This document shows positions 10,639-22,136 of a stretch of 64,000 bases of DNA, piece after piece; position 1 is the first letter of the stretch; each line of letters starts with the position of its first letter. The translations under genes were made by a program, and so were the position numbers. The notes under the pieces are model-generated. The model ran no database searches and was not told the origin of the DNA. It was given only the letters and a program-made list of their open reading frames with translations. The stretch is from Isoetes taiwanensis (lineage: Eukaryota > Streptophyta > Lycopodiopsida > Isoetales > Isoetaceae). Location of the stretch: positions 124,001-188,000 of the forward strand of contig JAJEKV010000417.1 of the NCBI GenBank assembly GCA_021234155.1, given 5' to 3'.

Positions 10639-12213
10639 AATTAATAATTTCTTTAATTAAATATAAAATATTTTAATTAATTAAATAAAAAAAATATAAA
10701 CCTTTCTCTTCTCGACTAGTGAGTCGAGAATTGGAAAGTGGATCCCCTTTTACACCAGGAGGAGCAAGTCCAAGGGGCCGCAAGGCCTCGGTCTGCAAAG
10801 TAGCCTCTCCCGCAATCCGATCCCCGAAGAGTAGCCATGTTCTTTGTTTCTGGCCGCTCAGCACCATAACACAACATTCGAATGTTTATGAAATCGTGGC
10901 TGTTCTTTTTCGGCCATGGCTCTAATCCTCCCTTAGAATCCTCCATAACAAATCCTTTGCAATTCTCCATCGAGAGAATGCCAATTCTTTCTCATGGGCG
11001 GTGGATTCTGCTGCTGCAATTGAAGTGTTGTATGCTTCCTAATATCCAAATCTCTCCATCATTACCTCTTGCGAGGGGTTTTGCAATGCAGCCCGGCAGT
11101 CAGTATTATAAGTTCTTCTAAAAGCTTTTGGCGTTGTATCAAGATCTTGGAAAATCGTTGTAACTGGAAGAAAGGTGATTCCGAAGTAAATTGGGCGAAA
11201 AAAGCCGAATTGGGAGCGTCTATAAGCCGGATCTTCTTCCCCTTCATCTCCTTCAAGAACAATAGAGTCACCTCGACATCTTTTGTTGTTTTCACCTTCC
11301 ACGGTCGCTCTCACGTATTTTCAGCCATAGCCAAAGCATAAATGGCCGCCATAGACTTAAGTGGCGAATGTTTAAGCTCCAACAACGGTCGAGGCGGTTT
11401 GCCAACAGATCCGACTCGCCTCGACTCCGCTCAGTAAATCATGCTCAGATCTCCGCATCCGCCACGATCTTGACCATCTCGGTTAACACATGGTGCGGGA
11501 TTCTAATAACGAGAAGAAGATTGCCGGAAGCAAATAAGATTGGGGCGAAATGAAGGCGTGGTGGAGGCGGATCGAGCGGGGGCATATCGTGGGAGTGCGA
11601 GGGCGGATCAGGCGAGCTTTTTTCTCAAGCTTGAAGAACCGCTTAGTCCGGCGGTATTTCTAACTCTGCGGGCCCAAGAACACGCTTTAATCGCATTTTT
11701 CTAGCTTTAATCCGACATTTTTCTAGCTTCTAGATTGGCGGGCATGCTCGAGGCCGGCGATCATTCTCTTTCGGGCATGCTCTAAATAATTCCTTTCGTA
11801 TTCGATCTCCACATTTTTCTGATCTTCCTTTCACATTTTTCAACCGGACTCAGATCGCCACGGTCGGTCGGGCGGTTTTGCCGCCGGATCTTACGCGAAC
11901 GTAAAGCAGATGAAAGGAAATGGTTCTGGATAGCACATCTCCGGCTTTCATGCCATAGCCGGGATCTTGAGACTTCGCCGACCCACGATTTTGTAAGTGT
12001 ACCAAATTTCTTCTTCTAAAAGGTGCGTGCAAATCTCCCCTTTTCAATTTCAAATTTTTGAAAATTCCGCCCTTTTCAATTTCAAATTTTGAACTTAAGA
12101 GGTGGGGAAAAAAAAGCCAAATCTTGAGAGAAAAAAGCGAGAATAATAGTGTGTAAAAAAAAAAAAAAAAAAATACTGGATATAGATATATACGGTTATT
12201 TTTCTAAGGTTAA
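10639..12213. other. Spacer between two Helitrons, no recognised gene
   Basis: AT-rich at the left, then mixed. A perfect palindrome TTCTCGACT-AG-T-GAGTCGAGAA-like block lies at 10709-10730 and matches the stem motif of the fold-back element at 16466. A minus-strand frame at 11062-11295 reads KTTKDVEVTLLFLKEMKGKK; it may be an exon but I recognise no family. Positions 11640-11850 hold short direct repeats around CTAGCTTTAATCCGACATTT. A run of about 22 A lies near 12151. Confidence 0.5.
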
Positions 12214-15200
12214 CTAGTAAATTGCCCCTTTGTTGGTGGGCTTTAGATGTAATTGTTCAACTTTTGTGATCATTCCATGTTATTGTTCACAAACAATCGG
12301 TTAGTAATGTGTTACCAAGTGTTTGAGGAGCCCAAGTAAATTTATCGGATGAATTATGTTAAATCGGCAATAATTTGGCAATTAGGATCCTCAAATAAGC
12401 ATTTAACGGGATCCATTTTTCACCAAGCATTAGGAAGGCGGGAGTCAAAAAGGGGACAAAAAATAGTGGTGCATATGAAGGTGGAAGCTAATTAATAAGG
12501 GCAAGGGACGGTGAGGCAAGCTCGTGGCGTGCCATAAACAAAGTTGATATTAAAGTTATTGTTGTGTGCGTATATAAAGTGAGATACTCTGTGATATTAT
12601 AGGTTATTATTTTAAAAGTAATAGTGCCCAGCCTTGCTGGGGATTAGTTGCTAGCAAGTTCCATGGGCATAGTACACCATACAAACATTTTGGCCAGAAA
12701 AAAAAAAAAAAAAAAAAAAACAAACAAACAAAAAGAAAAGTGGCACATGGCGATGCAAAGTGACGAATCAAAGGGTCCTTACTTCATTACAAAGGAGCCA
12801 TCATATTAGGGTTTCAGCTCTATATTTATCGTAGTGGTAAGAGTATATCTAGGTATTGTACTAATGCCATGTTATGTTAAATGTAGATATGTGATCTTGA
12901 GATTTCAGGAGCAATTAGAGCAAAAGCAATTTTCCAGATTTTAAATGCAAGAAAGGAAACAATCTACAAATGTGAAGTTGAAATGAAATGAACCGAGAAT
13001 GAAATGAAAAGTCTACTATTTGAAAACCTGCAGAACAGAGAGCAGATCTTAGATCAACAGGTTTTTCCCACACAGTACTCCAAGTTCGCGGTGTTCCTAA
13101 AGGTTTATCATGAGATCAAGGATGGTTGTTAAAGTATTAGGGTAATCTCGTTCTTTGGTCCTTTTTTAAAATGGAGGAGAGGCAAAGGAATAAAATGAAA
13201 TGAAATGCGAAATTGGAATCCTGAGAATAGGTTTACAGAGAATCTAGAAATGGTGGCTTTTTCATCTTGTTAGATCCTTCATCACCAACAAGATGGGATA
13301 GTCAATAAGTATTTACAATTAAGGCTTTCTTTTTCTCTTGCGAGCTGCGGTAGCCAAAATTGTGGAAGCCACGAACCGCGCTTCTTACTTCCATATCCTT
13401 CGCACCTTTATCGCGAGAGATTTGCGATGGAAAAAAGGGCACTATTCATGCTTGCTAGAATCAAAAGGTGAAGAACACAGGCAGTTACAAAAATAAGCGA
13501 AAAATAAATCATGGCAACGAAATGCAATTCCATTCATGCAGTCGTTACAATGGCATTCAAATCGAAGCCATGTCTAATAATATCCAGATGTAGCAAAATC
13601 CCCTTGTCGAGATTCACAATACACGCATCAGAACCATAATCCCAAGAGCATGCACGAAGGTGACATCCTATTTTAGCTCCTGCTTGCAAAACCACCACCT
13701 TGATTATTATTATTTGAAAAAAGAAGCAAAGTTACTACAATTTAAATATGCAAAGAACGAAAAAAAAGGTTGCCATAGCAATTCACCATAAAAATCTTTG
13801 GCAACACTCGGCTCAAAAGGCTTTGACAACAGATATGTATAAAGTGGACTACACCAAGGACATTTCGTTTGTCCCACTCTCTTTTGGTAAACATGCGCGA
13901 GTTTATTTGTCCACTTATGACAAATAGTTTCTTTAATTACCTACAATGAATACATCAAAAATTTAGCACTTGAATCTCTAAAACATCATGCCTTGATGCT
14001 ATTTATTTGTAGGACATGTAAGGATGATAGCAAGTAAAAGAATGGTGCAGACCACCATTTTACTTGCACAAATAAATGACTAATAATGATGAATAATAAC
14101 TTTCTAGCAAATAGAAAAGCTAGCATAATGTTGCAAATGTACACAAACAAATTTGAATTACCTAAAAGAGTCTTCAAATGCAGATAACTAAGAATGAGAC
14201 TTTATAGCATTAATTTGAAATATCACATTGCTTCCTATGACATCAATTCTAACTTGGCATCACGCAATAGACACATAGACTTTAAAACTGCAAAAATGCG
14301 GTTTTAAAAATGCGACCTTTAAAGATGGGACCTCCCTCGATATGCGGGGTTGCACGATCCGCCTAAGAATTTCTCAAGCCCAAAGGAAGTCTTGCTTACC
14401 CATTGATCCGGGCTTGTAGTAATCACGAGCCCTTCATTGCTCTGCAAATCCCATGAGCACCATTTCAAACACAAAGCGAGTGTATGGGTGCGCCCAATAG
14501 TCGTAAGTCCCTGTTTGGTGGAAACACCTCGGTTCGAAACCATGGTAGTGCGGTTTCTTGCGATGATCGGACCGACTTTCGAAAATTTCGGTGCAATTGC
14601 CCACTTTGCTCCAAGCATTGCATAACGCCGTTTATTATTTCCGCATACACCAGCCCGACTTGGAACTATGAATCCTCTGTATACGGATCCATTAATCCCA
14701 AAGGGATCAAAGCCGTAGTCCCGATCAATCTGCTTTGCATGCATTTGTGTTACAACATCTTTGGAACATCGAGCAAAAGGTTTGTGGTCGCCATTGCAAA
14801 AGGTTTTGTGGTCGCCAGAAATTTTGCGGAAGAATGTAGAAAAAAGCAGAGGATCTACATCAAAAAGCATCAAGTCTACCACGTTTGGCCTCAAGTTTTA
14901 AAAATAATGACACCATAGCTTAGCATAACTTGGATAGGCTGTTCAACCTACTCCAATGATCTCCTGCAGTGAAAGAATGTGACAAACATTGGACAGACTC
15001 CCAAAGTGTCCAAAAGCTAACGTAGCATACGTGTCGCCCGGTAAACATTGTTGGTTCATTGTTGGTTTTGATGAAATGGCAAAGCTTCCTAGAGCCTTTT
15101 GCAATGGAGGATAATGCACACCTAAAAACAAACATTGTGTAGCAAGTCTTAAATGATTTCCACGGTTATGCACCCAATGAGACCGATTGATGCTAAATCT

Positions 15201-15793
15201 ACTCACGAAATAGTGATTTTTGTCATTGTCTGAGAGATCATTACGGTTGATTGTTATCTTTGGAATATGTTGTGTAGCCGATGTGCAGCCATTTGGTTAC
15301 GCGAGAAACAAAACAACATTGCAACGGCCCCGATGCCTATCTGCCTTCACTTAGCCTCCAACAACAACTCTGTTGCCCTACGAAAACAAATCATCTTCGA
15401 CCAATTAAAATGGTGCGGGCTGGCCATCCATCGCTCGGATATGGGTGCCGCTTGGCTATGGAGGCGGCGGGCCAAGACTCGAACCCTAATACCTCCAAAC
15501 CCACCTAGCGTGCCATAGCTTCGCCATTGGCGTCTTAGCCAAGAAGATAGCCATAGCCAAGAGCTTGGCCGACACCACCATCAGCTCCTCCTTGCAAAAC
15601 TTATCATAGAAGAGAGGGATTTGGGCCGGAAACTTTGTGTGTTGGACGGGGAGTCTTTTTTTTTTTTTTTTTTTTTTAAATCGCTAGAACGAAACTAAAA
15701 GGGCTATCTCGACCATCCAATTTTCTAATCAAATCTTAACCGTCAGATCTAGGGCGTGGTCCATTACTTGCACTAAAACATTATAATATAAGA
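12214..15793 (-). mobile_element. Helitron carrying an Lhca3 fragment, copy 1
   Basis: Minus-strand Helitron of 3.6 kb. CTAG is at 12214-12217 and the 3' hairpin follows at about 12222-12240 (GCCCAC-CGTTG-GTGGGC type; clearer in copy 2). The 5' end is TCTTATATTATAATGTTTTA at 15793. A second, internal hairpin (TGCCCAGC-CTT-GCTGGG) sits near 12628. A copy of the whole element, split by a Copia element, lies at 34465-46779. It carries part of an Lhca3 gene (14325-14735) and other exon-like pieces I cannot name, such as a minus-strand block near 13560-13700 reading IGCHLRACSWDYGSD. There is no Rep/helicase. A T21 run lies near 15657. Confidence 0.85.
14325..14735 (-). pseudogene. Captured Lhca3-type photosystem I antenna fragment, copy 1
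   Basis: Minus-strand pieces in two or three frames match the first half to two thirds of Lhca3: DYGFDPFG, then YAEIINGxxA (first membrane helix with its chlorophyll-binding region), [17 protein letters not shown] and a FGLEKFLGGS...NPAYRG end. Lhca3 is a chlorophyll a/b protein of the photosystem I antenna, normally about 270 residues; here roughly 140 are covered and there is no start, transit peptide or last helix. Frame changes interrupt it. It lies in the same orientation as its Helitron, consistent with capture. The second copy (36566-36985) preserves other stretches better. Confidence 0.8.
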
Positions 15794-16039
15794 TAAGATG
15801 GAAAAAAATAGCGGGGTGCGTACCAAATTTTAAATTTCTAGGATACCATTAATTGGGCTATAATTTTATTAGTGTCGCCCATATAAATATTTGAATTTTT
15901 GTCGCAAATTGATAGCATGGTTGTGTGCTTGTATAATCATATTTTACACCTTATGTTGACCTTAGAGGTGCTAGGCATATAATTCTTATGTCTAAGATAA
16001 AAAGTTGGCTTATACAAGATAATAGTATACTTTAAATTA

Positions 16040-16465
16040 TTTCAAAGGAAATGATGCATGGCTATACTATATATTGCTTTGCATGGACCATGTGCTAGTA
16101 TGCTATACTATACTATATAACTATATATTGCTTTGTATGGACCTTGTGCTAGTATGCTAATGTGTGCATTATGAAATTGTAGTATAAAGTACTAAAGTCT
16201 GCTAATTAAGGTGTGCTAGTTAATAACCATTTAGGACATTGTCCTAAATCTATGTACCCCCCCTCTTTTTTTAAATTTTAAATTAGTATGATATAGTTTA
16301 TTGTTTTTAGCACACATTAGTATTTAGCACACATTAGTATGTAACAATTGTTTTTATACTAGCACACATTAGTATTAGCACACATTGCACAGCACATTAG
16401 TATTTAGCACACATTAGTATGTAACAATTGTTTTATACTAGCACACATTAGTATTAGCACACATT
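16040..16465. repeat. AT-rich tandem repeats
   Basis: Two small tandem arrays. The first (about 16062-16160) repeats TATATATTGCTTTG(C/T)ATGGACC and GTGCTAGTATGCTA twice. The second (16308-16465) is a roughly 90-bp unit, twice, itself built of TAGCACACATTAGTA words and TAACAATTGTTTTATAC. It abuts the fold-back element that starts at 16466. No coding potential. Confidence 0.8.
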
Positions 16466-17086
16466 GTTCTTAGGGCCATTTTTGGAAAATACGAGCTTTG
16501 AGAACCTTTTTCGACTTCATGAAGTCGAGAAAGGTTAAAAGCCGAAAAATGGAGTTTTTAGGGGTCATAAGGCCTTTCGACATTCAGCGAAGTCGAGAAA
16601 GGAGGCTCAAAGAGAAAAACGCAGTTTTTAGGGGTCATAGGGCCTTTCTCGACTCGCGAGTCGAGAAAGACAGCTCAAAGCGAAAAACGCAGGTTTTAGG
16701 GGTCGGAAGGCTGCCCTCTGACCCCTAAAACCTGCGTTTTTCGCTTTGAGCTATGTTTCTCAACTCGCAAGTCGAGAAAGGCCTTCTGACCCCTAAAACA
16801 CATTTTTGCTTTTGAATCGCCTTTTTCGACTTCGGCGAAGTCGAGAAAGGCGCCCTATGACCCCTAAAACCGCATTTTTTAAACTTTGAGCCGCCTTTCT
16901 CGAAGCGAAGTCGAAAGGCCCTATCACCCCTAAGAGCAAGGTTTTTGCTTTGAGCCTCCTTTCTCGACTTCAGCGAGTCGAAAGGCCCTATGACCCCTAA
17001 AGCTTGTGTTTTTCTTTTGAGCAACCTTTTTCGACTGAAGTCGAAAGGCTTCTCAGCCCTGTATTTTCCAAAATGGCCCTAAGAAC
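16466..17086. mobile_element. Fold-back element: long inverted repeat of palindromic units
   Basis: The ends are inverted copies: GTTCTTAGGGCCATTTTTGG at the left and CCAAAATGGCCCTAAGAAC at the right. The arms meet near 16720, where AAAACGCAGGTTTTAGGGGTC pairs with its complement across about 14 bp. Each arm is a tandem array of units of about 80 bp, each with its own small palindrome (best: CTTTCTCGACTCGCGAGTCG and onward near 16653) plus the word TAGGGGTC and a GAAAAACGC word. Left and right arms differ in length (about 255 and 360 bp). The layout resembles Foldback-type DNA elements; a TA target duplication is possible but not distinguishable from the repeat. No gene inside. Confidence 0.75.
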
Positions 17087-18071
17087 GGTGTTTTATTTTA
17101 TTTTTTGCATGTAGCATCACTTGACTAACTTGATTTTGTCTTTTGCGGTCCTTATCTCAACCGGATAGTACATGCTTGGGAGCAATGAAAAAGACCAGTT
17201 CATTGAAGAAAGATGCCGAGAAGAGGGTGGTGACATCGGTTGGACATAGAAGCACGTGGCCTATGAAGGAACTCCTCATACAAATTTCTATCGTCCTGTA
17301 AAGTTGCTCTCCGTGACTTGGGCAGAGCTCCGCCGCCGTTTGCGATAGGGTGGTTCATGTGTGAAGAGGGTGTAATCATTGTGACAATACGACCACTATG
17401 GTCTCTTCACCCAGTGTAATGTATATTGTAATGAGCCCATTTATAAATATAAGGTATCTCAAAACTAGTGTTTTTTGGTGATTAAGTAAACAATTTGCTT
17501 AATTTTTGTTGGAATTTATGATCTCTTGTCTACCCACCTAAGAAAATAGAGAAAAAAGTCTTGGTAAAGGAATTCACCCTCACGCGCGAAAAAACTCTTA
17601 TTTTGAATGACAAATAAGCCCCAAAACAGGGGACTGGAAGGACTCGATATCCAAGAAAACCGGGAGAAAGCTTGGATGCACAGTTTCAGACAAAAATTCG
17701 AATTAAGGACAGTTTTCGGGTCGGGTTGCTCCTTTTTGTGTAAAATAACAGGGTTCCGAAAAATAGTGGGAATGGAATGAGTCCCACTTTAATTAAATAC
17801 GACTTAAGGGGGAAAACCCTAATTTTTGGATGATCTAGAATTTACTTAGATTGGGTGACTCTGATCTATTAAAGGGTGCAATTGCGAGTTTGAAGACTAC
17901 TTCTAGGGTTTGCGCATGCTAGAATTGACTACTGAACCTATTGCAACAATTTGGAGATCATTTGGGTATGGGATGGTGAAGAAAAGTTGCGAGGTCTCAC
18001 ACGTTGCGCCCAGACCGATAATGAGAAGTTCATTTTCTGTCCTGGCTCGACGTGTGAGACATGGGCTCTAA
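17087..18071. other. Spacer with no recognised gene
   Basis: No open frame of note. It holds a copy of the 25-bp word GTCCCACTTTAATTAAATAC+GACTT at 17781-17805, which also stands upstream of the TATA box at 6577-6586, and the first small palindrome at 17994-18060. The 5 bp TCTAA at 18067-18071 is the left target-site copy of the LTR element that follows. Confidence 0.5.
17994..18060. repeat. Nested palindrome, copy 1
   Basis: Outer arms GTCTCACACGT and ACGTGTGAGAC enclose an inner imperfect palindrome ATGAGAAGTTCAT. The loop side contains GTTGCGCCCAGACC and TTTTCTGTCCTGGC. Three related copies lie at 24849-24909, 26499-26559 and 26693-26756. Function unknown; it could be a tiny MITE or a protein-binding or RNA hairpin site. 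Confidence 0.7.
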
Positions 18072-20650
18072 TGTAATGGTCCTGGGAAGTTAAGGACCCG
18101 TATTGTACAAGTATTTGTACATAATCCACATAAGCAAACTATAAAAAGGAAAAATTATAGAAGAGGGCTTTTGGTGGTACGTGAGGAGTTTTTGCAAGAG
18201 AGGAGCTCCATAAGGGATTTGAGTTGCAGAGGAGCCGGAGGAGGCTATCTGGAGGCAAGAGCTGGCATAGAACGGCATCAATCTATTCATTCAGGTGGGG
18301 TTTGAATTCTAATTTTTAGGATTCAATTGAAGGTTGCATATGCTATGCATCTGTACGTGTCTTTGTACAGGTCTGGTAAGGGCCAGACTTGGATCTAATC
18401 AGATGGGTTTTGTGATGGCCCTTAAAGGGAGATATGTTGTAGCCATGATTAGAGATGTCTATGCTTGGTGAGATAATAAGCTTGTGAACTGGAGATACAG
18501 AGGTAAACTGCCATGCCTTCCTTGTTAAGATTGGATTAAGAGTTTACAGCTTGAAACTATGGAGATTGGAATTGGATGCTACGTGATAGAATCCGCTTCG
18601 GAGGTTCAGGAATTGCTACAGCAGTTGGACAGAGAGATGATTCTACCATGCAGGGCTAAGTTCATAATACCATGCAGAGCCAAGTTCGTAATCAGAAGGA
18701 TCTTATTGGATTTCTCAAGGATCTTGTTGCAGCCGTCTTATTTGGAGCCATCGGGCTGGATTGGAAATCATCAGCAAATCATGCCGAAATTGGCCGGAAA
18801 GGACGGATTTGGGCCTTACAAGGGCCGATTTGCCCTGGACACAGTGAATCAAAAGGAAACAAGGGCTTCTAGAACTCGCTGAATTGGGCCCGAACAGCCG
18901 AAAACCGCTTCTATAGAGCAATTGGGAAGTAAAAGCATCGATTTGCCTTGAAAAGGCTTGATTCTGGGAAATCGATGTCTTCTGAAGCTGTTACAGTGCC
19001 GAACTTGCATGTTTTTGTTTCTGTCATGGTCTTGTGTGGTTGTCTTAAATGTGATTTGGGAATGTTGCTAACAAATTGTTGATCTTATGGTAAATAAACA
19101 TACAAGTAGTCTCAAGGGGAAGCATGGAAGTGTCAAGGAGCTCGGATTTAGCATTTGCTCTCTAGAGAGAAAGCCCATACAAGTTGCACGAGAATTGGTA
19201 AAACACAAAGGATGGAAAAATATGTAAGAATTGTATTGCTTGGATAACTATTTAACTAAGGAAAGATTATAATTTCATGTAAATAAATCTAATGATTGGA
19301 GTAAAATATATTTCTTGGCTCTTAGAGATGGGGCTTGCACGGGGCTGCTTTTGACGGAAGTTCCAGGCGATTCAGGTCGAGGAACCCCATGGATTTTAAG
19401 CGGGAAAAGCATAAGTTGGAGGCGCCGGTCGAATGCATAAAATAATTCATTAGCTAAGAAGTGGAATTTTAAATATTAAAACTTTGAAACCATACCTAAG
19501 GGAACTTAAGTAAATAATATGGTGAAGCGAGTCCTGCATCGGCCTTACAGGGGGGGTTGAGCACGCTACATCAACATTTGAGTTGTCATTATGGTTTTCA
19601 TCGTCGATCCAGCTACTTCGGCATAGTTAGGTTGTATGGGCAACCTCGACAAGGGCTAAGAGTGTGATCTAGGCACATTTATAAATTCTCTAATGAACAC
19701 ACATGTTATGGTTTTTGCATTGTTCCACTGTTGTTCTTGTGATATTATGTTATGTACTTGGAACCTCCGGGGTCGGACTTCCAGGTTCGGTGGCCTGGGT
19801 AGCTCCGGCATTCTCATGTCATCTGTGCTCTTTGTATCTATGCTCTGTGACACCGGGCGTGGCCTCCTCACGGGCGTAGCTTCCCGGTGAGGTTGTACGT
19901 CAACTCTTGTGAACTCCATGGTAAGAGGTCCTCCAGCGCCAGACGTGGGCTGGGAAGGGTATGCGCATACGAGGTTCACCCCACCAACTCCGCCAACGGG
20001 GCTCGGAATGTGAGCTGGCCGGGCATTTCTCTGCTAACAGGGCCTGCATGTAGGCTGGCTGAGCTTCCCATTGTCCCGGAGCTTTGTTATGTTGTTTTGG
20101 TACTTTGGCTTTGTGTTCTTTGCTCTTGACTCTTATGATATTTCTTTTGTTGTCATTGTCTAGCACTGCACCATAGTCTCTTGTATATTTGGAATTGTTC
20201 ATGTGTATGTTATCCAAGATGCCGAGTGTTTCCATGTATGCAGCAGCAGCTATGGGGTCCCCACTTAGTCACGAGGACTAACCCCAGTGAGTGCATGTGC
20301 AGTGAACCCGCAAGGTGGCGGTCAAGTTGATGGTGGCAATGTGGCCGGGAATCGTGCTTGAGTTCTAGAGCTAGCAGTTTCTGTTGATTCGCTCAGTGTT
20401 GTTGTATATGGATATTGATAACACATCTTAAATATTTACGCTATTGATTTGTCCAGTTAGAACTTGGAATATATTAGGCTTGTGAATATGTTGAATGCAT
20501 GAACCAGGGTTGTTTGTTGAGCCTAAACTGTGGATTTAATTTTCAAAGGAAGATTTGATTCTTCACCTAAATTCACCTGTGCATAAATCTAGTTGTAAGT
20601 CAGACAAGATCCCGAGTTGCCCGGAGGGTCAACTCGGCAGGCTCGTCACA
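18072..20650 (+). repeat. Left LTR of the TR-GAG element
   Basis: Begins TGTAATGGTCCTGGGAAG and ends GGCAGGCTCGTCACA. It is 2.58 kb, long for a plant LTR. The right LTR (22137-24722) matches it over its whole length. Short frames in it appear in both copies and have no recognisable content. Confidence 0.88.
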
Positions 20651-20756
20651 ATTGGTATCAGAGCGTGTTGGATCTTAGTGGGAGTTGAGAATGGTTCATG
20701 CTCTTGAAGTGGGTTGTTAATGTTTCCATTGTCTATGTGCAGACTAGTAAGAGATC

Positions 20757-22052
20757 ATGGATGCTGGTGGTGCTAGTAGTGCAGGGGGAGATGGAGCCGA
20801 TGGAGCTCCAGATGTAACTAGTATCCTGCAAGCTATTCAGCAAGCCTTGCAGCAGAGTGCATCGCAGCAGAAGAGTGAGGCTGAGAAAGCCATTGATAAG
20901 GTGTTAAAGGACACCAAAAGAGAAGTGTTCACAGGTGAGAACACAACAGGGGATGATGCTGATGCCTGGCTCCGTGGGGTAGAGTTTTATTTTGATCTCA
21001 TCAAAGCACAGGATTCTGTGAAGGCTTTGCTTGCTCAGGCAATGTTAGGAGGCTTTGCAAGAGTTTGGTGGGAGACATGCCTGATTGATCTGGGGAAGAC
21101 TCCAGTACAGGCTACATGGGCTGATTTTAAGACCGCTTTTGAGGGTCATTTCACACCTCCAGGGTATAAGGTTGAGAAGATGAACGAGTTCTTCGATTGT
21201 GTACAGACTGGCACAGTAGCAGATTATAATGAGAGGTTTAGAAGGTTGCAGCCTCATTGTCCTGCTATGGATAAAGTCAAGTTGTGTTCTAGATTTGTAA
21301 AGGGCCTTCATGTGGATATCAAGAGTACGATGTCAGGAGTTGCTTATAAGGACCTTGAGGAGGTTGTTCGGATTGCCAAAAGCCGAGACGATTTTGGAGA
21401 GAAAGCTGCATTAGAAACCCAAAGAAAAAGACAAGCACCTTCCTCTTGGCCGCTTGAGAGCTCGTATGGCGAAGACCCATCATTTAGAGGGGAGCCATCT
21501 GCTAGTCCATCTGTGGAGGTTCAGAGCAACAATATGAGGAACCGGGCAAGTAGTAGCCAGATTGAAGGTAGTAAGTTACCCCACGGCTCACTGATGAGGA
21601 GAGGCAATGCTTTGAAGAGGGGCGTTGTTTCCGTTTGTAGGGCAACAGCCACACAAGAAACAATTGCCCAAAGATTTGGCAAGATTGAGGGACGTAGCTC
21701 CTCAATGCCCATGGATTCACAACAGCTAGATAGAAGTGCCATGGGACCAGAGCGATCCAATCGATATCCAAATGCTGGTAGAGGCAGAGGCCGTGGAGAA
21801 CCTCGATCGAATCAAAGGGAGCGTCAGCCTGAGGAAAGATGGGGTACAGATGATAGAATCATTGAGCGAAGGCAGCCGAGTGGTGAAGCTAGAGCTGCCG
21901 CAGTGATGGATCTTCCGCAACACCAAATGGTTGTGTACGCCGCCGAAGCTCCACGTGATAGAGCTCAAGGAGCTTCTGTAGTGCAGATTCCAGGTAAGCA
22001 TGATGGTTTTGCTTTTGTTTCATTGTCCGTAGCAGTTGTGTACCTTGCTTGA
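20757..22052 (+). CDS. Gag protein of the TR-GAG element, 431 residues
   Basis: Open frame from ATG about 95 nt after the primer-binding site. Residues about 50-210 fit the Retrotrans_gag domain of Ty3/Gypsy elements: DADAWLRGVEFYFDLIKAQD, ARVWWE, TWADFKTAFEGHFTPPG, DYNERFRRL and FVKGLH. The C-terminal part is basic and Arg-Gly-rich (GRGRGRGEPRSNQR); I see no CCHC zinc knuckle. The protein would assemble particles that package RNA, with the enzymes supplied by another element. The N-terminus is Gly/Ala-rich. The frame looks whole. Confidence 0.8.
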   Translation: MDAGGASSAGGDGADGAPDVTSILQAIQQALQQSASQQKSEAEKAIDKVLKDTKREVFTGENTTGDDADAWLRGVEFYFDLIKAQDSVKALLAQAMLGGFARVWWETCLIDLGKTPVQATWADFKTAFEGHFTPPGYKVEKMNEFFDCVQTGTVADYNERFRRLQPHCPAMDKVKLCSRFVKGLHVDIKSTMSGVAYKDLEEVVRIAKSRDDFGEKAALETQRKRQAPSSWPLESSYGEDPSFRGEPSASPSVEVQSNNMRNRASSSQIEGSKLPHGSLMRRGNALKRGVVSVCRATATQETIAQRFGKIEGRSSSMPMDSQQLDRSAMGPERSNRYPNAGRGRGRGEPRSNQRERQPEERWGTDDRIIERRQPSGEARAAAVMDLPQHQMVVYAAEAPRDRAQGASVVQIPGKHDGFAFVSLSVAVVYLA

Positions 22053-22136
22053 GATTGTTAGTGCAAATTGTCAGTAAGCATGACAGCTCCTAGGATCGAC
22101 CCATGAGGACATGGGTTGAATTTTAGAAGGGTAGAT

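Noticed and set aside
12605-12650. Internal hairpin TGCCCAGC-CTT-GCTGGG as a separate Helitron 3' end
   Set aside because: No CTAG at the proper distance, and it is present at the same place in both Helitron copies, so it is an internal part.
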